Source: Stenotrophomonas sp. ZAC14D1_NAIMI4_1
GTDB taxonomy: Bacteria > Pseudomonadota > Gammaproteobacteria > Xanthomonadales > Xanthomonadaceae
Length of the DNA stretch: 64,000 bases
Assembly: GCF_003086775.1 (NCBI RefSeq)
Contig: NZ_CP026001.1
Coordinates: forward strand, 584,407-648,406
Direction of reading: 5' to 3'
The notes under the pieces were generated by a model. That model was not told the origin of the DNA. It did not search any database and saw only the letters and a list, made by a program, of their open reading frames with translations. The position numbers were made by a program, and so were the translations under genes. This document shows positions 17,786 to 26,795 of the stretch, piece after piece. The stretch's first letter is position 1. The number at the start of each line of letters is the position of its first letter.

Positions 17786-19405
17786 TCATTCTTCCGCGCC
17801 GGCCTGTTCGATCGGCACGCTGCGTGGGTTCTGCATGTCCTCGCGCGCGGCGCCGTAGCGTTGCTGGCGCTGGTGGTGGAAGGCGATGAACGCATCGCGC
17901 GGCAACGGGCGCGAGAACAGCCAGCCCTGCCCGAACTGCACCTGCTGGCTGTGCAGGTAGGCCAGCTGCGGTTCGGTTTCCACGCCTTCGGCCACCACCC
18001 ACAGGCCCAGTTCCCTGGCCATGTCGATGATGTGCGGGGTGACCGGACTGGTGGCGCTCTCGGTGCCGATGGCATCGACGAACGACTTGTCGATCTTCAG
18101 CGCATCCAGCGGCAGCTGTTCCAGGTACTGCAGGCTGGAATAGCCGACGCCGAAATCGTCGATGGCGATGCTGTGGCCGGCGCGGCGCGCAGCGGCCAGC
18201 ATGGTGCGTGCACGGTCAGCATCAAGGAAGCCGCGTTCGGTGGCTTCCAGCCAGATCTGCTGCGGCAGGATGCCGCTGCCGGCCATGCGCTGGGTGATCG
18301 ACTTCAACGCGCGGCCGCTGATGATGTCCTCGGCCGCGAGGTTGATGGCGATGTGTGCGCTGCGGTCCTGCACCAGCAGGTCCCGCATGTCCGACACCAC
18401 GTTCTCGATCACCAAGTCGGTGAGCGCGGTGATCAGACCGTGTTCCTCGGCCAGCGGCACGAAGATGTCCGGCCGCACCTGGGTGCCGTCGGGGCGCTGC
18501 CAGCGCACCAGGGCTTCGGCGCCGACGCAGATGCCGGTCTCCAGCTCGATGATGGGCTGGTAGTGCAGGTACAGCTCGCGGCGGCGGATGGCGATGGCCA
18601 GCTCGCCACGCAGCGAGAGGCGGCGGCGCGACAGCCAGATCACCACGCCGGTGCCGATGCCGGCCAGCAGCAGCCCCACCGGCACGAACAGCCAGGCCTG
18701 CTGGCGGAAGGTGGCCGCCAGCGCGGTGCGCGGCCCGGTGGCGATGGCCAGCCACTCGTTGTTGCGGGCGGTGGCGTACAGGATGTCGTTGTCGAGGCCC
18801 TCGCCAGGCTCGCGCAGCAGCCGCGCCAGCAGGGCCTCGTCGATGCCGCTCTGCTTGGACAGCAGGCGACCGTCGGGGCTGGCCAGGGCCAGGCGCACCT
18901 GCGGGTCGGCGATGACATCGACGAAACGGCGCGGGTCGACCAGCGTGTCGTAGGAGCCGTACAGGATGGACAGCACCTTGCGCTGCTCGGTGGCCTGCGG
19001 GCGCACGTCCACCTTGATGCCGGCCCCATCGCTGGTGACATGGTCCGGGGTGGGCTGGGCGACATCCCCCTCGAACGCACCCCACGAGGTGCACCGCAGC
19101 TTGCCCGCCTCGAAATAACCCATCTGGTCGACCGAGGGCGTGGTCATCACCAGCGTCTGCAGGCGCCGCACGTGCGCGGCGCTGCACGGGGGCAGGCGCG
19201 ACGCTTCGGCGGACTTCAGCACGGCCAGCGATTCCTGGTAGGAGACGTCGGCGCGACGCAGGGCGCGTTCGGCGATCTCGTGCAGGCGCCGCTGTTCCAG
19301 GCCGACGGCGCTGTTCCAGGTGGCATAGACCATCGCGGCGATCGGCACGATGGCCATCAGGATCGCCAGCAGGGTCGCCCCGATGATGACGCCCAGGCGG
19401 CTCAT
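17786..19405 (-). CDS. CSS-motif cyclic-di-GMP phosphodiesterase (CSS-EAL)
   Basis: A 539-residue inner membrane protein. An N-terminal helix (MSRLGVIIGATLLAILMAI), a periplasmic domain of about 200 residues with RLPPCSAA and KLRCTSWG cysteines, and a second helix near 235-260 precede an EAL domain. The catalytic set is present: EALVRW, the Asn in INLAAED, the Glu in WLEATE, DDFGVGYSS, LKIDKSF and VAEGVE. CSS-domain PDEs switch by disulphide formation in the periplasm, so redox control of c-di-GMP hydrolysis is likely. I chose the ATG directly before the first helix. Divergent from the permease gene. Confidence 0.9.
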   Translation of the reverse strand: MSRLGVIIGATLLAILMAIVPIAAMVYATWNSAVGLEQRRLHEIAERALRRADVSYQESLAVLKSAEASRLPPCSAAHVRRLQTLVMTTPSVDQMGYFEAGKLRCTSWGAFEGDVAQPTPDHVTSDGAGIKVDVRPQATEQRKVLSILYGSYDTLVDPRRFVDVIADPQVRLALASPDGRLLSKQSGIDEALLARLLREPGEGLDNDILYATARNNEWLAIATGPRTALAATFRQQAWLFVPVGLLLAGIGTGVVIWLSRRRLSLRGELAIAIRRRELYLHYQPIIELETGICVGAEALVRWQRPDGTQVRPDIFVPLAEEHGLITALTDLVIENVVSDMRDLLVQDRSAHIAINLAAEDIISGRALKSITQRMAGSGILPQQIWLEATERGFLDADRARTMLAAARRAGHSIAIDDFGVGYSSLQYLEQLPLDALKIDKSFVDAIGTESATSPVTPHIIDMARELGLWVVAEGVETEPQLAYLHSQQVQFGQGWLFSRPLPRDAFIAFHHQRQQRYGAAREDMQNPRSVPIEQAGAEE

Positions 19406-19630
19406 GGCAGGGTTTCCAGCGGGCGGGGCAGGGCGCTGCGCATGGCGGGCCGGTCCTTGGTCGGATGCGCTATCTGAGCATGTTGCAGCGCCGGGGGAAA
19501 TGGGCGGGGCCACCAAGGGGACGTATTGGGATGAAAGCGCTGAGATTTGACGCGTCCACCCAGCGGGACGCTGGCGCTCGGCGCCGCAGAGGACTAACGT
19601 CGGGAACTTCACCCGCCCCTTCCCGCGCCC

Positions 19631-21001
19631 ATGACCGAGCCCGCCACGCCCCCCGAACACCTGCGCCGCAGCCTGTCCAACCGCCACCTGCAACTGATCG
19701 CCATCGGCGGTGCCATCGGTACCGGCCTGTTCATGGGGTCGGGCAAGACCATCAGCCTGGCCGGCCCGTCCATCCTGTTCGTCTACCTCATCATCGGCGC
19801 GATGCTGTTCTTCGTGATGCGGGCGATGGGCGAGCTGCTGCTGTCCAACCTGCAGTACAAATCCTTCATCGATTTTTCCACCGATCTGCTCGGCCCCTGG
19901 GCCGGGTTCTTCTGCGGGTGGACGTACTGGTTCTGCTGGATCGTCACCGCCATCGCCGATGTCATCGCCATCGCCGCCTATGCGCAGTTCTGGTTCCCTG
20001 AACTGCAGGCATGGATACCCGCACTGCTGTGCGTGATGCTGCTGCTGGGCCTGAACCTGGTGACGGTCAAGCTGTTCGGCGAAATGGAATTCTGGTTCGC
20101 GCTGATCAAGATCGTGGCCATCTGCGCGCTGATCATCACCGGTGCCGGCCTGGTCGCGTGGGGCTTCACCTCGCCCAGCGGGCATACCGCTTCGCTGTCC
20201 AACCTGTGGAATGACGGCGGCATGTTCCCGATGGGCCTGGTCGGCTTCTTCGCCGGTTTCCAGATCGCGGTGTTCGCCTTCGTCGGCATCGAGCTGGTGG
20301 GCACCACCGCCGCCGAAACCGCTGACCCGGAGCGCAACCTGCCCAAGGCGATCAACTCGATCCCGGTGCGCATCATCATCTTCTACGTGCTGGCCCTGGT
20401 GGCGATCATGGCGGTGACGCCCTGGCGCCAGGTGGTGCCGGACAAGAGCCCGTTCGTGCAGCTGTTCGTGCTGGCCGGCATTCCCGCCGCGGCCAGCCTG
20501 ATCAACTTCGTGGTGCTGACTTCGGCCACCTCGTCGGCCAACAGCGGCATCTTCTCCACCAGCCGCATGCTGTACGGCCTGGCCGAAGAGGGCCACGCCC
20601 CGCGCGGCCTGTCGCGCCTGTCGCGCGCGGCGGTGCCGGCCCGCGGCCTGCTGTTCTCGTGCCTGTGCCTGCTGGGCGGCACCCTGCTGATCTACCTGAT
20701 CCCGAACCTGGTGACCGCCTTCACCCTGGTGACGACATTGGCGACGGTGCTCTTCATCTTCGTCTGGTCGCTGATCCTGGTGGCCTACATGGTCTACCGC
20801 CGCCGCTACCCGGAACGCCATGCGGCGTCGATCTTCAAGATGCCCGGCGGCGTCACCATGTGCTGGGCGTGCCTGGTGTTCTTCGCCGGCGTGCTGGTGC
20901 TGCTGAGCCTGCAGGCCGACACCCGCCAGGCCCTGGTGGCCAGCCCGGTCTGGTTCGTGCTGCTGGGCGCGGGGTATTGGCTGCGGAGGCGGGCGGGGTA
21001 G
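19631..21001 (+). CDS. cycA: Amino acid:proton symporter, CycA-like (D-Ser/D-Ala/Gly)
   Basis: A 456-residue APC-family permease with 12 helices. The first helix holds the substrate-backbone motif IAIGGAIGTGLFMGSGK, and FAFVGIELVGTTAAET in helix 6 and NSGIFSTSRMLYGLAEEGHAP are characteristic of this subgroup. Closest in overall sequence style to E. coli CycA, which imports D-alanine, D-serine and glycine; this would fit the dadA-dadX catabolic genes at 55-57 kb, though they are not adjacent. The TAG stop codon is the last three bases of the GTAG tip of a REP. Confidence 0.85.
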   Translation: MTEPATPPEHLRRSLSNRHLQLIAIGGAIGTGLFMGSGKTISLAGPSILFVYLIIGAMLFFVMRAMGELLLSNLQYKSFIDFSTDLLGPWAGFFCGWTYWFCWIVTAIADVIAIAAYAQFWFPELQAWIPALLCVMLLLGLNLVTVKLFGEMEFWFALIKIVAICALIITGAGLVAWGFTSPSGHTASLSNLWNDGGMFPMGLVGFFAGFQIAVFAFVGIELVGTTAAETADPERNLPKAINSIPVRIIIFYVLALVAIMAVTPWRQVVPDKSPFVQLFVLAGIPAAASLINFVVLTSATSSANSGIFSTSRMLYGLAEEGHAPRGLSRLSRAAVPARGLLFSCLCLLGGTLLIYLIPNLVTAFTLVTTLATVLFIFVWSLILVAYMVYRRRYPERHAASIFKMPGGVTMCWACLVFFAGVLVLLSLQADTRQALVASPVWFVLLGAGYWLRRRAG

Positions 21002-21085
21002 AGTCGACCGTTGGTCGACTATCGCGCGCAGCGCGGGGTTTTCGCGTTCTGATCGGGAGAGCAGTCGACCAACGGTCGACTCTAC
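20998..21085. repeat. 88-bp paired REP module (copy 1)
   Basis: Two inverted GTAG REPs: GTAG-AGTCGACC-GTT-GGTCGACT (20998-21020) and AGTCGACC-AAC-GGTCGACT-CTAC (21063-21085). Between them is a terminator-like GCGCG-rich hairpin followed by GGGGTTTT. The same 88-bp layout recurs at 50358-50445 with changed stem bases. Confidence 0.85.
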
Positions 21086-21132
21086 CGGGATTCACCAGAA
21101 TTTCGCGGGCGCGGCCGGATCATCCGGCCGCC

Positions 21133-21897
21133 ATGACCCTCCGCCTTGTCCTCATTGCGCTGTTGCTGCTGCCGGGCCTGGCCAGCGCCCGTACGGTCTA
21201 CCGCTGCGTGCAGGGCAACACGGTCAGCCTGGCCACCGCGCCGGAGCCGGGCTCGCGCTGTACGCCGAAGGAGATCGACGACAACGCCATCCAGGCCCCC
21301 AACCTGTGGGGCAACATGGGCGTGTTCAGCGGCGTGCTGTACGAACGCGAGCAGGACGGAGCGCTGGTCTATTCCACCCGCAACCTGCCCGGTTCGCGCG
21401 TGTTCCTGAAATTCACCGTCGCCACCCCGCCCGGTGAGCCGGCCCACGAAGGCCTGGGCAGGGTCGGCAAGCCGCAGCTGGCCCAGCATGCCAAGCAGTT
21501 CAAGGCGGCCGCCAAGGCTACCGGTGTCGACGACGCCTGGCTGCGCGCGATCGCCCATGCCGAGAGCAACTTCGATGCGCTGGCCGTCTCCAGCAAGGGC
21601 GCGCAGGGGGTGATGCAGCTGATGCCCGATACCGCGCTGGAGTACGGCGTGCGTGATCCGTTCTCGCCGCAGCAGTCCATCGACGGCGGTGCCCGCTACA
21701 TGCGTGCGCTGCTGCGGCGCTACAACGGCGATCGCGCGCTGTCGGCGGCCGCCTACAACGCCGGCATCGGTGCGGTGACCCGCTACAAGGGCGTGCCGCC
21801 GTATGCCGAAACCCTGGCCTACGTGGACAAGGTGATGGCGCTGTACGCGCGCTATCGGGAAGCGATGGGCATCCGCAGCGAAGTGCCGGCGAAGTAG
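21133..21897 (+). CDS. Lytic transglycosylase (SLT domain)
   Basis: A 254-residue secreted protein: signal peptide to about residue 21 (GLASA-RT), an N-terminal DUF4124-like stretch with YRCVQGNTVSL, then a goose-lysozyme-like domain with the catalytic glutamate in IAHAESNFD, GAQGVMQLMP and AAYNAGIGAVTRY. Such enzymes cleave the MurNAc-GlcNAc bond to 1,6-anhydro-MurNAc. Length and motif spacing fit a small Slt-C type enzyme. A REP module lies just upstream. Confidence 0.9.
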   Translation: MTLRLVLIALLLLPGLASARTVYRCVQGNTVSLATAPEPGSRCTPKEIDDNAIQAPNLWGNMGVFSGVLYEREQDGALVYSTRNLPGSRVFLKFTVATPPGEPAHEGLGRVGKPQLAQHAKQFKAAAKATGVDDAWLRAIAHAESNFDALAVSSKGAQGVMQLMPDTALEYGVRDPFSPQQSIDGGARYMRALLRRYNGDRALSAAAYNAGIGAVTRYKGVPPYAETLAYVDKVMALYARYREAMGIRSEVPAK

Positions 21898-21944
21898 CCC
21901 GGCTCGACGCGAAGCGTGGTGGTGGCCGGGCCGCAGCCCGGGCC

Positions 21945-23471
21945 TCAGCGCGAGGTGTCGCCACTGGACAGTGCGTACTGCTCGATGCGGCCTACCCGCG
22001 CGATTGCCGCCTGTACATCGGCGCGCTTCTTCAGTGCGCGCCAGCGTTCATCGCTCTGTGCTTCGGCCGGCAGCGAGGGGTAGACGCGCATGTCCTGCAG
22101 GCTGAGGAGGGTGCTGCTGCGTTCCTCGGTCGACTCCAGCTGCGCGATCAGAACGGCGGCAGCCCCATCCAGATCACCGTCATCGATGAGCATTTCGCGA
22201 TGGATGAGCGCGGCCTCGTCGCGTAGGCCGATGATCGTCGCGCGGGCCTGGTCGGCGGTGGCTGTGTCCGCGCGATCCAGCGCTGAAGTGAACTGCAGAT
22301 AGGCACGTACTGCCTGGCCGTACGGGCTGAGGTCGTCGACGCTGGCCAGTACCTGTTGGCTCTCTTCCTTATGGCCGGTGATCGAAAGCATGGACGCCAG
22401 ATTGAGCGTGTGCTCGGCGTGTTCCTGGGTGAGCGTGCCGACCTGCTGGGCCAGGCGCGCGGCTTCCAGGGCCTGGTCGATATGGCCGAGCCGGCGCAGG
22501 GCCATCATGCGAGTGTTCAGCAGCCACGCCAGCCACTCTGCTTCCTCGTCCGAGAAACGGTTGCCCGCTTCGATCATCCGTGCCATCGGCTCGGTGAGCT
22601 GCACGATCTGTTTGTGTTCACCGGCCAGCAGTTGCGCATCCGCGAATGCACTCAGCTGTGCGTTGATGGCACGATCCAGCAGGCTGGCCACCCGCAGCCT
22701 GTCCAGTTGCCGCTGCGCGGCATTTTCAACGTTGAAGCGCGCATCGCCCCGGTCGACGTAGCGATCGAAGCGCTTGTCGCTGCGCAGGGCGATCAGTTCC
22801 AACGGGGTGTCGATGCGTGCCAGCGTGGCGGGCACCTGCCCGCCCTTGCCGTGTTCGATCTGCAGCTCCGCCAGCGCGTGCCACAGCTCGGTGGGTTCGC
22901 TGCCGTAGCTCTTCCAGCTGTTGTCGAACAGGGCCTGCAGCACCGCCAGGCGCTGTGCGGGTGCATCGCGCAGCATGTACAGCAGGTAGCCCACTGCATC
23001 TTCGTTGATCGCCAGGGGGTGGCTGGAATGGATGCTGGCCTGGACCAGACGGTCGACGGCCTGCGCGGCCTTGTTCTCGCTGATGTCCAGGGCCACCAGC
23101 GCGACAAGCGTACCGGCATCGTCGGGCTGCGCGGCCAGGCCTCGCTGCAGGTAACGACGGGAGAGCTCCGGCTGGCCCTGCATGCCCGCCACTGTACCGG
23201 CCATCTGCGCGTTGAGCGCCTGCTGCGCGGGCGGCAAGCGATCCAGGCGCGGGTCGTCCATCAAGCGCTCCACGGCAAGCATCGCGCCGAGCAGGTTGCC
23301 GCTGCCGGCGTCCGCCTGCGCGACCAGCCATGCGTCTTCATAATCAGACAGCTCCGCATCGGCACTGCGTTCGGACGGTGGCGCCGCTGGGGCAGCGGAG
23401 AGCGGAGAGACCGCGTACAGTGCAAGCACTGCAATCAGAAAAGGGCGGCGCAGGGTGTGCGTGCAGGGCAT
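21945..23471 (-). CDS. Periplasmic repeat protein (TPR-like), 508 aa
   Basis: Signal peptide MPCTHTLRRPFLIAVLALYAVSPLSA, followed by an almost wholly helical protein. Alanine-, leucine- and tyrosine-containing helix pairs (ELSRRYLQRGLAAQPDDAGTLVALV and GHIDQALEAARLAQQVGTLTQEH) resemble degenerate tetratricopeptide repeats. No catalytic motif is seen. It is divergent from the NHL/M23-like gene; a scaffold role in the periplasm is possible. The upstream ATG giving a longer frame would remove the signal peptide from the N-terminus, so I rejected it. Confidence 0.65.
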   Translation of the reverse strand: MPCTHTLRRPFLIAVLALYAVSPLSAAPAAPPSERSADAELSDYEDAWLVAQADAGSGNLLGAMLAVERLMDDPRLDRLPPAQQALNAQMAGTVAGMQGQPELSRRYLQRGLAAQPDDAGTLVALVALDISENKAAQAVDRLVQASIHSSHPLAINEDAVGYLLYMLRDAPAQRLAVLQALFDNSWKSYGSEPTELWHALAELQIEHGKGGQVPATLARIDTPLELIALRSDKRFDRYVDRGDARFNVENAAQRQLDRLRVASLLDRAINAQLSAFADAQLLAGEHKQIVQLTEPMARMIEAGNRFSDEEAEWLAWLLNTRMMALRRLGHIDQALEAARLAQQVGTLTQEHAEHTLNLASMLSITGHKEESQQVLASVDDLSPYGQAVRAYLQFTSALDRADTATADQARATIIGLRDEAALIHREMLIDDGDLDGAAAVLIAQLESTEERSSTLLSLQDMRVYPSLPAEAQSDERWRALKKRADVQAAIARVGRIEQYALSSGDTSR

Positions 23472-23622
23472 GGCGATGTCCTTCCTTGGGTACCTGCAGA
23501 TTTGAACCCGCGCGCGGGTGCGGGGCAAGCGTTGGTGCGGCTGGCATGACCTGCGGGCATGGCGATATCCCGGTCGAACGTCTATCGTCGTGGCCTCTTT
23601 CAGGGCAGGGCGAACGCGAGCG

Positions 23623-25707
23623 ATGGCACGGCGGCAATGGATGGCAGTGGGTGTGGTGGTGGTGGCAACGGCAGCTGCGCTGGCCGCGACCTGGTGGGAA
23701 CGCCCCGCACAGGCACCGGACGCGCCCGTTGGCCCGCAACCCACGCCGCTGGCCTGGACTGCGCAGATCGAGCCACTGGCCGGTGATGGCCACCCAGGCG
23801 ACCGCGACGGCGCCTCGGCCCAGGCGCGTTTCGCCGAACCCTATGCACTGCTGCGCAGCGCCGATGGCAGCGTGTACTTCACCGATGCCGGCGACAACAA
23901 CCGCATCCGCCGCCTTCTGGCCGATGGTCGCGTTGAAACGGTGGCCGGGCAGGGCGAGGGCCTGGCCGATGGGCCGGGTCTGCAGGCCCGCTTCAATACG
24001 CCGTCGGGCATTGCCGCCGATGCGCACGGCAACCTGTACGTGGCCGACACCGGCAACCACGCGATCCGCCGCATCGGCACCGATGGCCAGGTGACGACCG
24101 TGGCCGGTGGCACCCAGGGCTTCGCTGATGGCCCGGCGGCGCAGGCGCGCTTCGATGGCCCGATGGGTATTGCCGTGGACGCGCAGGGCCAGGTGTTCGT
24201 GGCCGATACCTGGAACGACCGCATCCGGGTGATCGGCACCGATGGCAACGTGCGTACCGTGGCCGGTGGCGATCGCCCCGGCTTCGCCGATGCGGTGGCT
24301 GGCGAGGCCCGCTTCGACACACCGGTGGCGCTGGCCTTCGATGCGCACGGTGCGCTGCTGGTGGCCGACTTCTTCAACAACGCGGTGCGCCGCGTCGGCG
24401 CCGATGGCACGGTCAGCACCGTGGTCGGCAACGGCGGTGTGATCAACGGCCCCCTGTCGCTGGCCACGACCCACGATGGCGTGCTGTACGTGGGTGATTT
24501 TGCCGGGCGCCTGGTGCAGGTGACCCCGCAGGGCCACCAGATCACGCTGCTCGGCAACGACCGCCTGCCACGCCTGGCCCGGCCCAGCGGGCTGGCCGTG
24601 GAAGACGACGGCAGCCTGCTGGTGGCCGACGCCGCCGGCTATCGCATGCACCGCGTGCGCCCGCTGGCGGTGGGCGCGCTGCCTGCACCCGCGCTGGTGG
24701 GCCCGGCCGCGGATGCCGTGTTGCCCGACACCGGCGGTCGCTGGCCGCTGGCCCCGCAGGAGGGCTGGCATGAAGTGGTCGGCACGCTGGGCGAAGTGCG
24801 CGGCACCTTCACTGGCGAAAGCCGCCACCACCTGCACGGCGGCTTCGACGTGCGCGGCGACGTCGGCCAGACCGTGCTGGCCATCGCCGACGGCAAGATC
24901 AGCAGTCCGATCGCGGCCTGGAGCCTGGGTGGCCAGGCCGAAGGGCTGGCGGTGGGGCGCTTGAACTACATCCACATGCGGGTGGGCCGCACGCCCGCCG
25001 GCCAGCCGTTCGACGCGCGCTGGCAGCCGCTGTACAGCGAGGACGGCAAGCTGGAGCGCATCCGCGTGCGCCGTGGCACGCGCATCCACGTGGGCGACCG
25101 CCTGGGCAGCATCAACAGCCAGGCGCACGTGCACCTGCAGGTGGGCACCAGCGGTTTCGAGACCAATGCGGTGGCGCTGGGCTTCACCGGTTACGCCGAT
25201 CACTTCGCACCGCGCATCACCGATGTCGGCCTGCTGGATGACAACGATCAGCCGCTGGCCGCCGGCAGCGATGGCGTGGTGATGCTGGCCCGGCAGGGGC
25301 GTGGCGTGCAGATCGTGGTGGAAGCGTGGGACCAGGTGGACAACAACCTGCCGCGCCGCCGCCTGGGGCCGTACCAGGTGGGCTACCAGATCCTCGACGC
25401 CGCCGGGCAGCCGCTGCAGGGCTACGAGCAGCCGCGCTGGAACATCGTGTTCAACCGCATGCCGCCGCAGAAGCAGGCGGTGAAGGTGGCCTATGCGCCG
25501 GACAGTGGCATCACCGTGCATGGCAGTGCGGTCACGCGGTTCCGTTACCTGGCCACCAACACCGTGCGCGACGGGCTGATGGAAACCGGGCGCTGGCAGC
25601 CGGCTGCCTTGCCGCCGGGCGAGTACATCATCCGTGGCAGTGCGCGCGACTACAGCGGCAATGAAGGCATCGGCAGGCGCGAGATCAGGGTGCGGCTGCT
25701 GCCATAG
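23623..25707 (+). CDS. NHL beta-propeller fused to an M23-like domain
   Basis: About 694 residues. A single N-terminal helix (WMAVGVVVVATAAALAAT) is an anchor or uncleaved signal. Residues about 45-355 hold roughly six NHL blades with recurring motifs such as LYVADTGNHAIRRI and VFVADTWNDRIRVI. Then a region with HHLHGGFDVRGD and, about 90 residues later, QAHVHLQVG has the HxxxD and HxH pattern of LytM/M23 zinc peptidases. A C-terminal Ig-like part follows (LPPGEYIIRGSARDYSGNEG). I infer an envelope protein with a sensing or substrate-binding propeller and a peptidoglycan-related or degenerate peptidase domain. Its 3' end overlaps the convergent YCII gene by 23 bp. Confidence 0.75.
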   Translation: MARRQWMAVGVVVVATAAALAATWWERPAQAPDAPVGPQPTPLAWTAQIEPLAGDGHPGDRDGASAQARFAEPYALLRSADGSVYFTDAGDNNRIRRLLADGRVETVAGQGEGLADGPGLQARFNTPSGIAADAHGNLYVADTGNHAIRRIGTDGQVTTVAGGTQGFADGPAAQARFDGPMGIAVDAQGQVFVADTWNDRIRVIGTDGNVRTVAGGDRPGFADAVAGEARFDTPVALAFDAHGALLVADFFNNAVRRVGADGTVSTVVGNGGVINGPLSLATTHDGVLYVGDFAGRLVQVTPQGHQITLLGNDRLPRLARPSGLAVEDDGSLLVADAAGYRMHRVRPLAVGALPAPALVGPAADAVLPDTGGRWPLAPQEGWHEVVGTLGEVRGTFTGESRHHLHGGFDVRGDVGQTVLAIADGKISSPIAAWSLGGQAEGLAVGRLNYIHMRVGRTPAGQPFDARWQPLYSEDGKLERIRVRRGTRIHVGDRLGSINSQAHVHLQVGTSGFETNAVALGFTGYADHFAPRITDVGLLDDNDQPLAAGSDGVVMLARQGRGVQIVVEAWDQVDNNLPRRRLGPYQVGYQILDAAGQPLQGYEQPRWNIVFNRMPPQKQAVKVAYAPDSGITVHGSAVTRFRYLATNTVRDGLMETGRWQPAALPPGEYIIRGSARDYSGNEGIGRREIRVRLLP

Positions 25708-26092
25708 CCGCCGCCGGTGCGCCGCAGCGTTCGCGCTCGGCGTCCATGTCTTCCAGTGGCCGCACCTCGATGCTGCCGAAGCGCGCCCACGGGAAATCGC
25801 GGGCGATGCGCATGGCTTCGTCGCGGTCGCGTGCGCGGATGAGGTTGAAGCCGGCCAGCAGTTCGCGGGTTTCGGCGAAGGGGCCATCGAGCACGCGGCT
25901 GTGGCCATCGCGCACGCGCAGGGTCTGGGCGGTGTCGACGGGTTGCAGCTTCTGCGCGGCGAGCAGGGTGCTTTCGGCCTGCAGCTGATCGGCGTGGGCG
26001 AGGCAGTCGCGCATCAGGGCATTGAATTCTTCGCTGGGCAGGGCCTGCAGCAGGGCGGGTTCGATGTAGATGAGGAGCAGGTACTGCTGCAT
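25685..26092 (-). CDS. YCII/DGPF-domain protein
   Basis: A 135-residue protein starting MQQYLLLIYIEPALL, with the central LDGPF motif (SRVLDGPFAETRELLAGF) that names DGPF proteins and the ferredoxin-like strand order. These small proteins are often encoded beside ECF42 sigma factors, and such a gene lies 2.5 kb away, with a second YCII gene between. The biochemical role is unknown. It reads away from the cluster and overlaps the convergent NHL/M23-like gene at the 3' end. Confidence 0.85.
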   Translation of the reverse strand: MQQYLLLIYIEPALLQALPSEEFNALMRDCLAHADQLQAESTLLAAQKLQPVDTAQTLRVRDGHSRVLDGPFAETRELLAGFNLIRARDRDEAMRIARDFPWARFGSIEVRPLEDMDAERERCGAPAAAMAAAAP

Positions 26093-26241
26093 GGCCACGG
26101 TCCTGGCGGGGGCGGGGTTCCATGATGGCGCAGGTTTGCCTGCGGGCATGCTGCAGCGCGAAAGGCCGCCTGCGGCGGGGGATCGGCGAACGGCGGGGCC
26201 CCTCCGTGGTGGGTTGCTGAAAGCTGGGGAAACTGAGGGTT

Positions 26242-26345
26242 GGCCGGGAGGGTGGGTTGGCTGGGGGACGCCGTGAATACGTCCCTGTAGGCTCGGTCGC
26301 CGCATCCATGCGGCTCACGCCCCCAGCCAACCCACCCTCCCGGCC
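26242..26345 (-). repeat. Three-way-junction repeat, copy H1
   Basis: A perfect 26-bp stem (26242-26267 with 26320-26345; begins GGCCGGGAGGGTGGGTTGG) encloses a 52-nt core. Read on the minus strand the core has a small hairpin GCCGCA-TGGA-TGCGGC and a second TAC-AGGGAC-GTA, separated by a conserved CGAGCC. Confidence 0.88.
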
Positions 26346-26512
26346 ACGGACACGTTCCCGCGCGCCCACCACGGAAAATCAACAGAAAAGAGCAAAAGCG
26401 GGTCGCTTCGCTCGCACAGCCGAGGCCGCCAGCGCACCGCTTTGGCCGTTGCTTCTGCTTTTGCTTTTTTCTTTTGATCTTCCGGGGTGGGTCAGCCGCG
26501 TGAACCTGTCCG

Positions 26513-26618
26513 GGGCCGGTCGGGGTGGGGGCGCGGGACCGCAGGCGCCATGGATGGCGCCTACGAGCCCCCATGGATGGGTTCACGGCGTGTCCCGCGC
26601 CCCCACCCCGACCGGCCC
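26513..26618 (+). repeat. Three-way-junction repeat, copy H2
   Basis: A perfect 27-bp stem (26513-26539 with 26592-26618; begins GGGCCGGTCGGGGTGG) encloses a 52-nt core that aligns without gaps to the H1 core. Its hairpins are GGCGCC-ATGGAT-GGCGCC and CCC-ATGGAT-GGG. The differences from H1 occur as compensated base pairs. Confidence 0.88.
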
Positions 26619-26795
26619 ACCCCAGTAATCCCAGCAGATGACCCACCACGGAGGGGCTCCGCCGTTCGCCGATCCCCCGCCGCAGGCGCGCCTTCCGCGC
26701 AGGAAAAAAATTTCCAGGAGGCCTGTCGATTCCCGTCCCCCCGGTTCGTCGTACCAGATGAAGGGCACGCAGAACGCCGCCCACGGGAGACCCAC

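Larger units (their letters stand above)
26167..26688. repeat. 522-bp symmetrical repeat with 48-bp terminal arms
   Basis: The left arm (26167-26214, beginning CGCCTGCGGCGGGGGATCGG) and the right arm (26641-26688) are reverse complements at 47 of 48 positions. Inside are, in order, hairpin H1, a purine tract, its complementary pyrimidine tract, and hairpin H2. The inner pair 26373-26399 and 26457-26483 are complementary at 24 of 27 positions. The whole reads as two copies of a roughly 260-bp unit placed head to head. Confidence 0.9.
26093..26795. other. Gene-free stretch filled with nested inverted repeats
   Basis: About 700 bases between two divergently placed YCII genes. It holds no convincing reading frame but a symmetrical set of inverted repeats, listed separately: outer 48-bp arms, two long hairpins and an A/T-rich 27-bp pair. 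The last 100 bases carry the promoter and GGGAG ribosome binding site of the downstream YCII gene. Confidence 0.85.

Noticed and set aside
19406..20821. Continuation of the minus-strand EAL frame through 20821
   Set aside because: It is antisense to the CycA-like permease, has no family features, and the EAL protein already has a proper start directly before its first membrane helix.
26118..26795. Small open frames in the 26.1-26.8 kb spacer
   Set aside because: They run through inverted repeats, have low-complexity composition and no ribosome binding sites.
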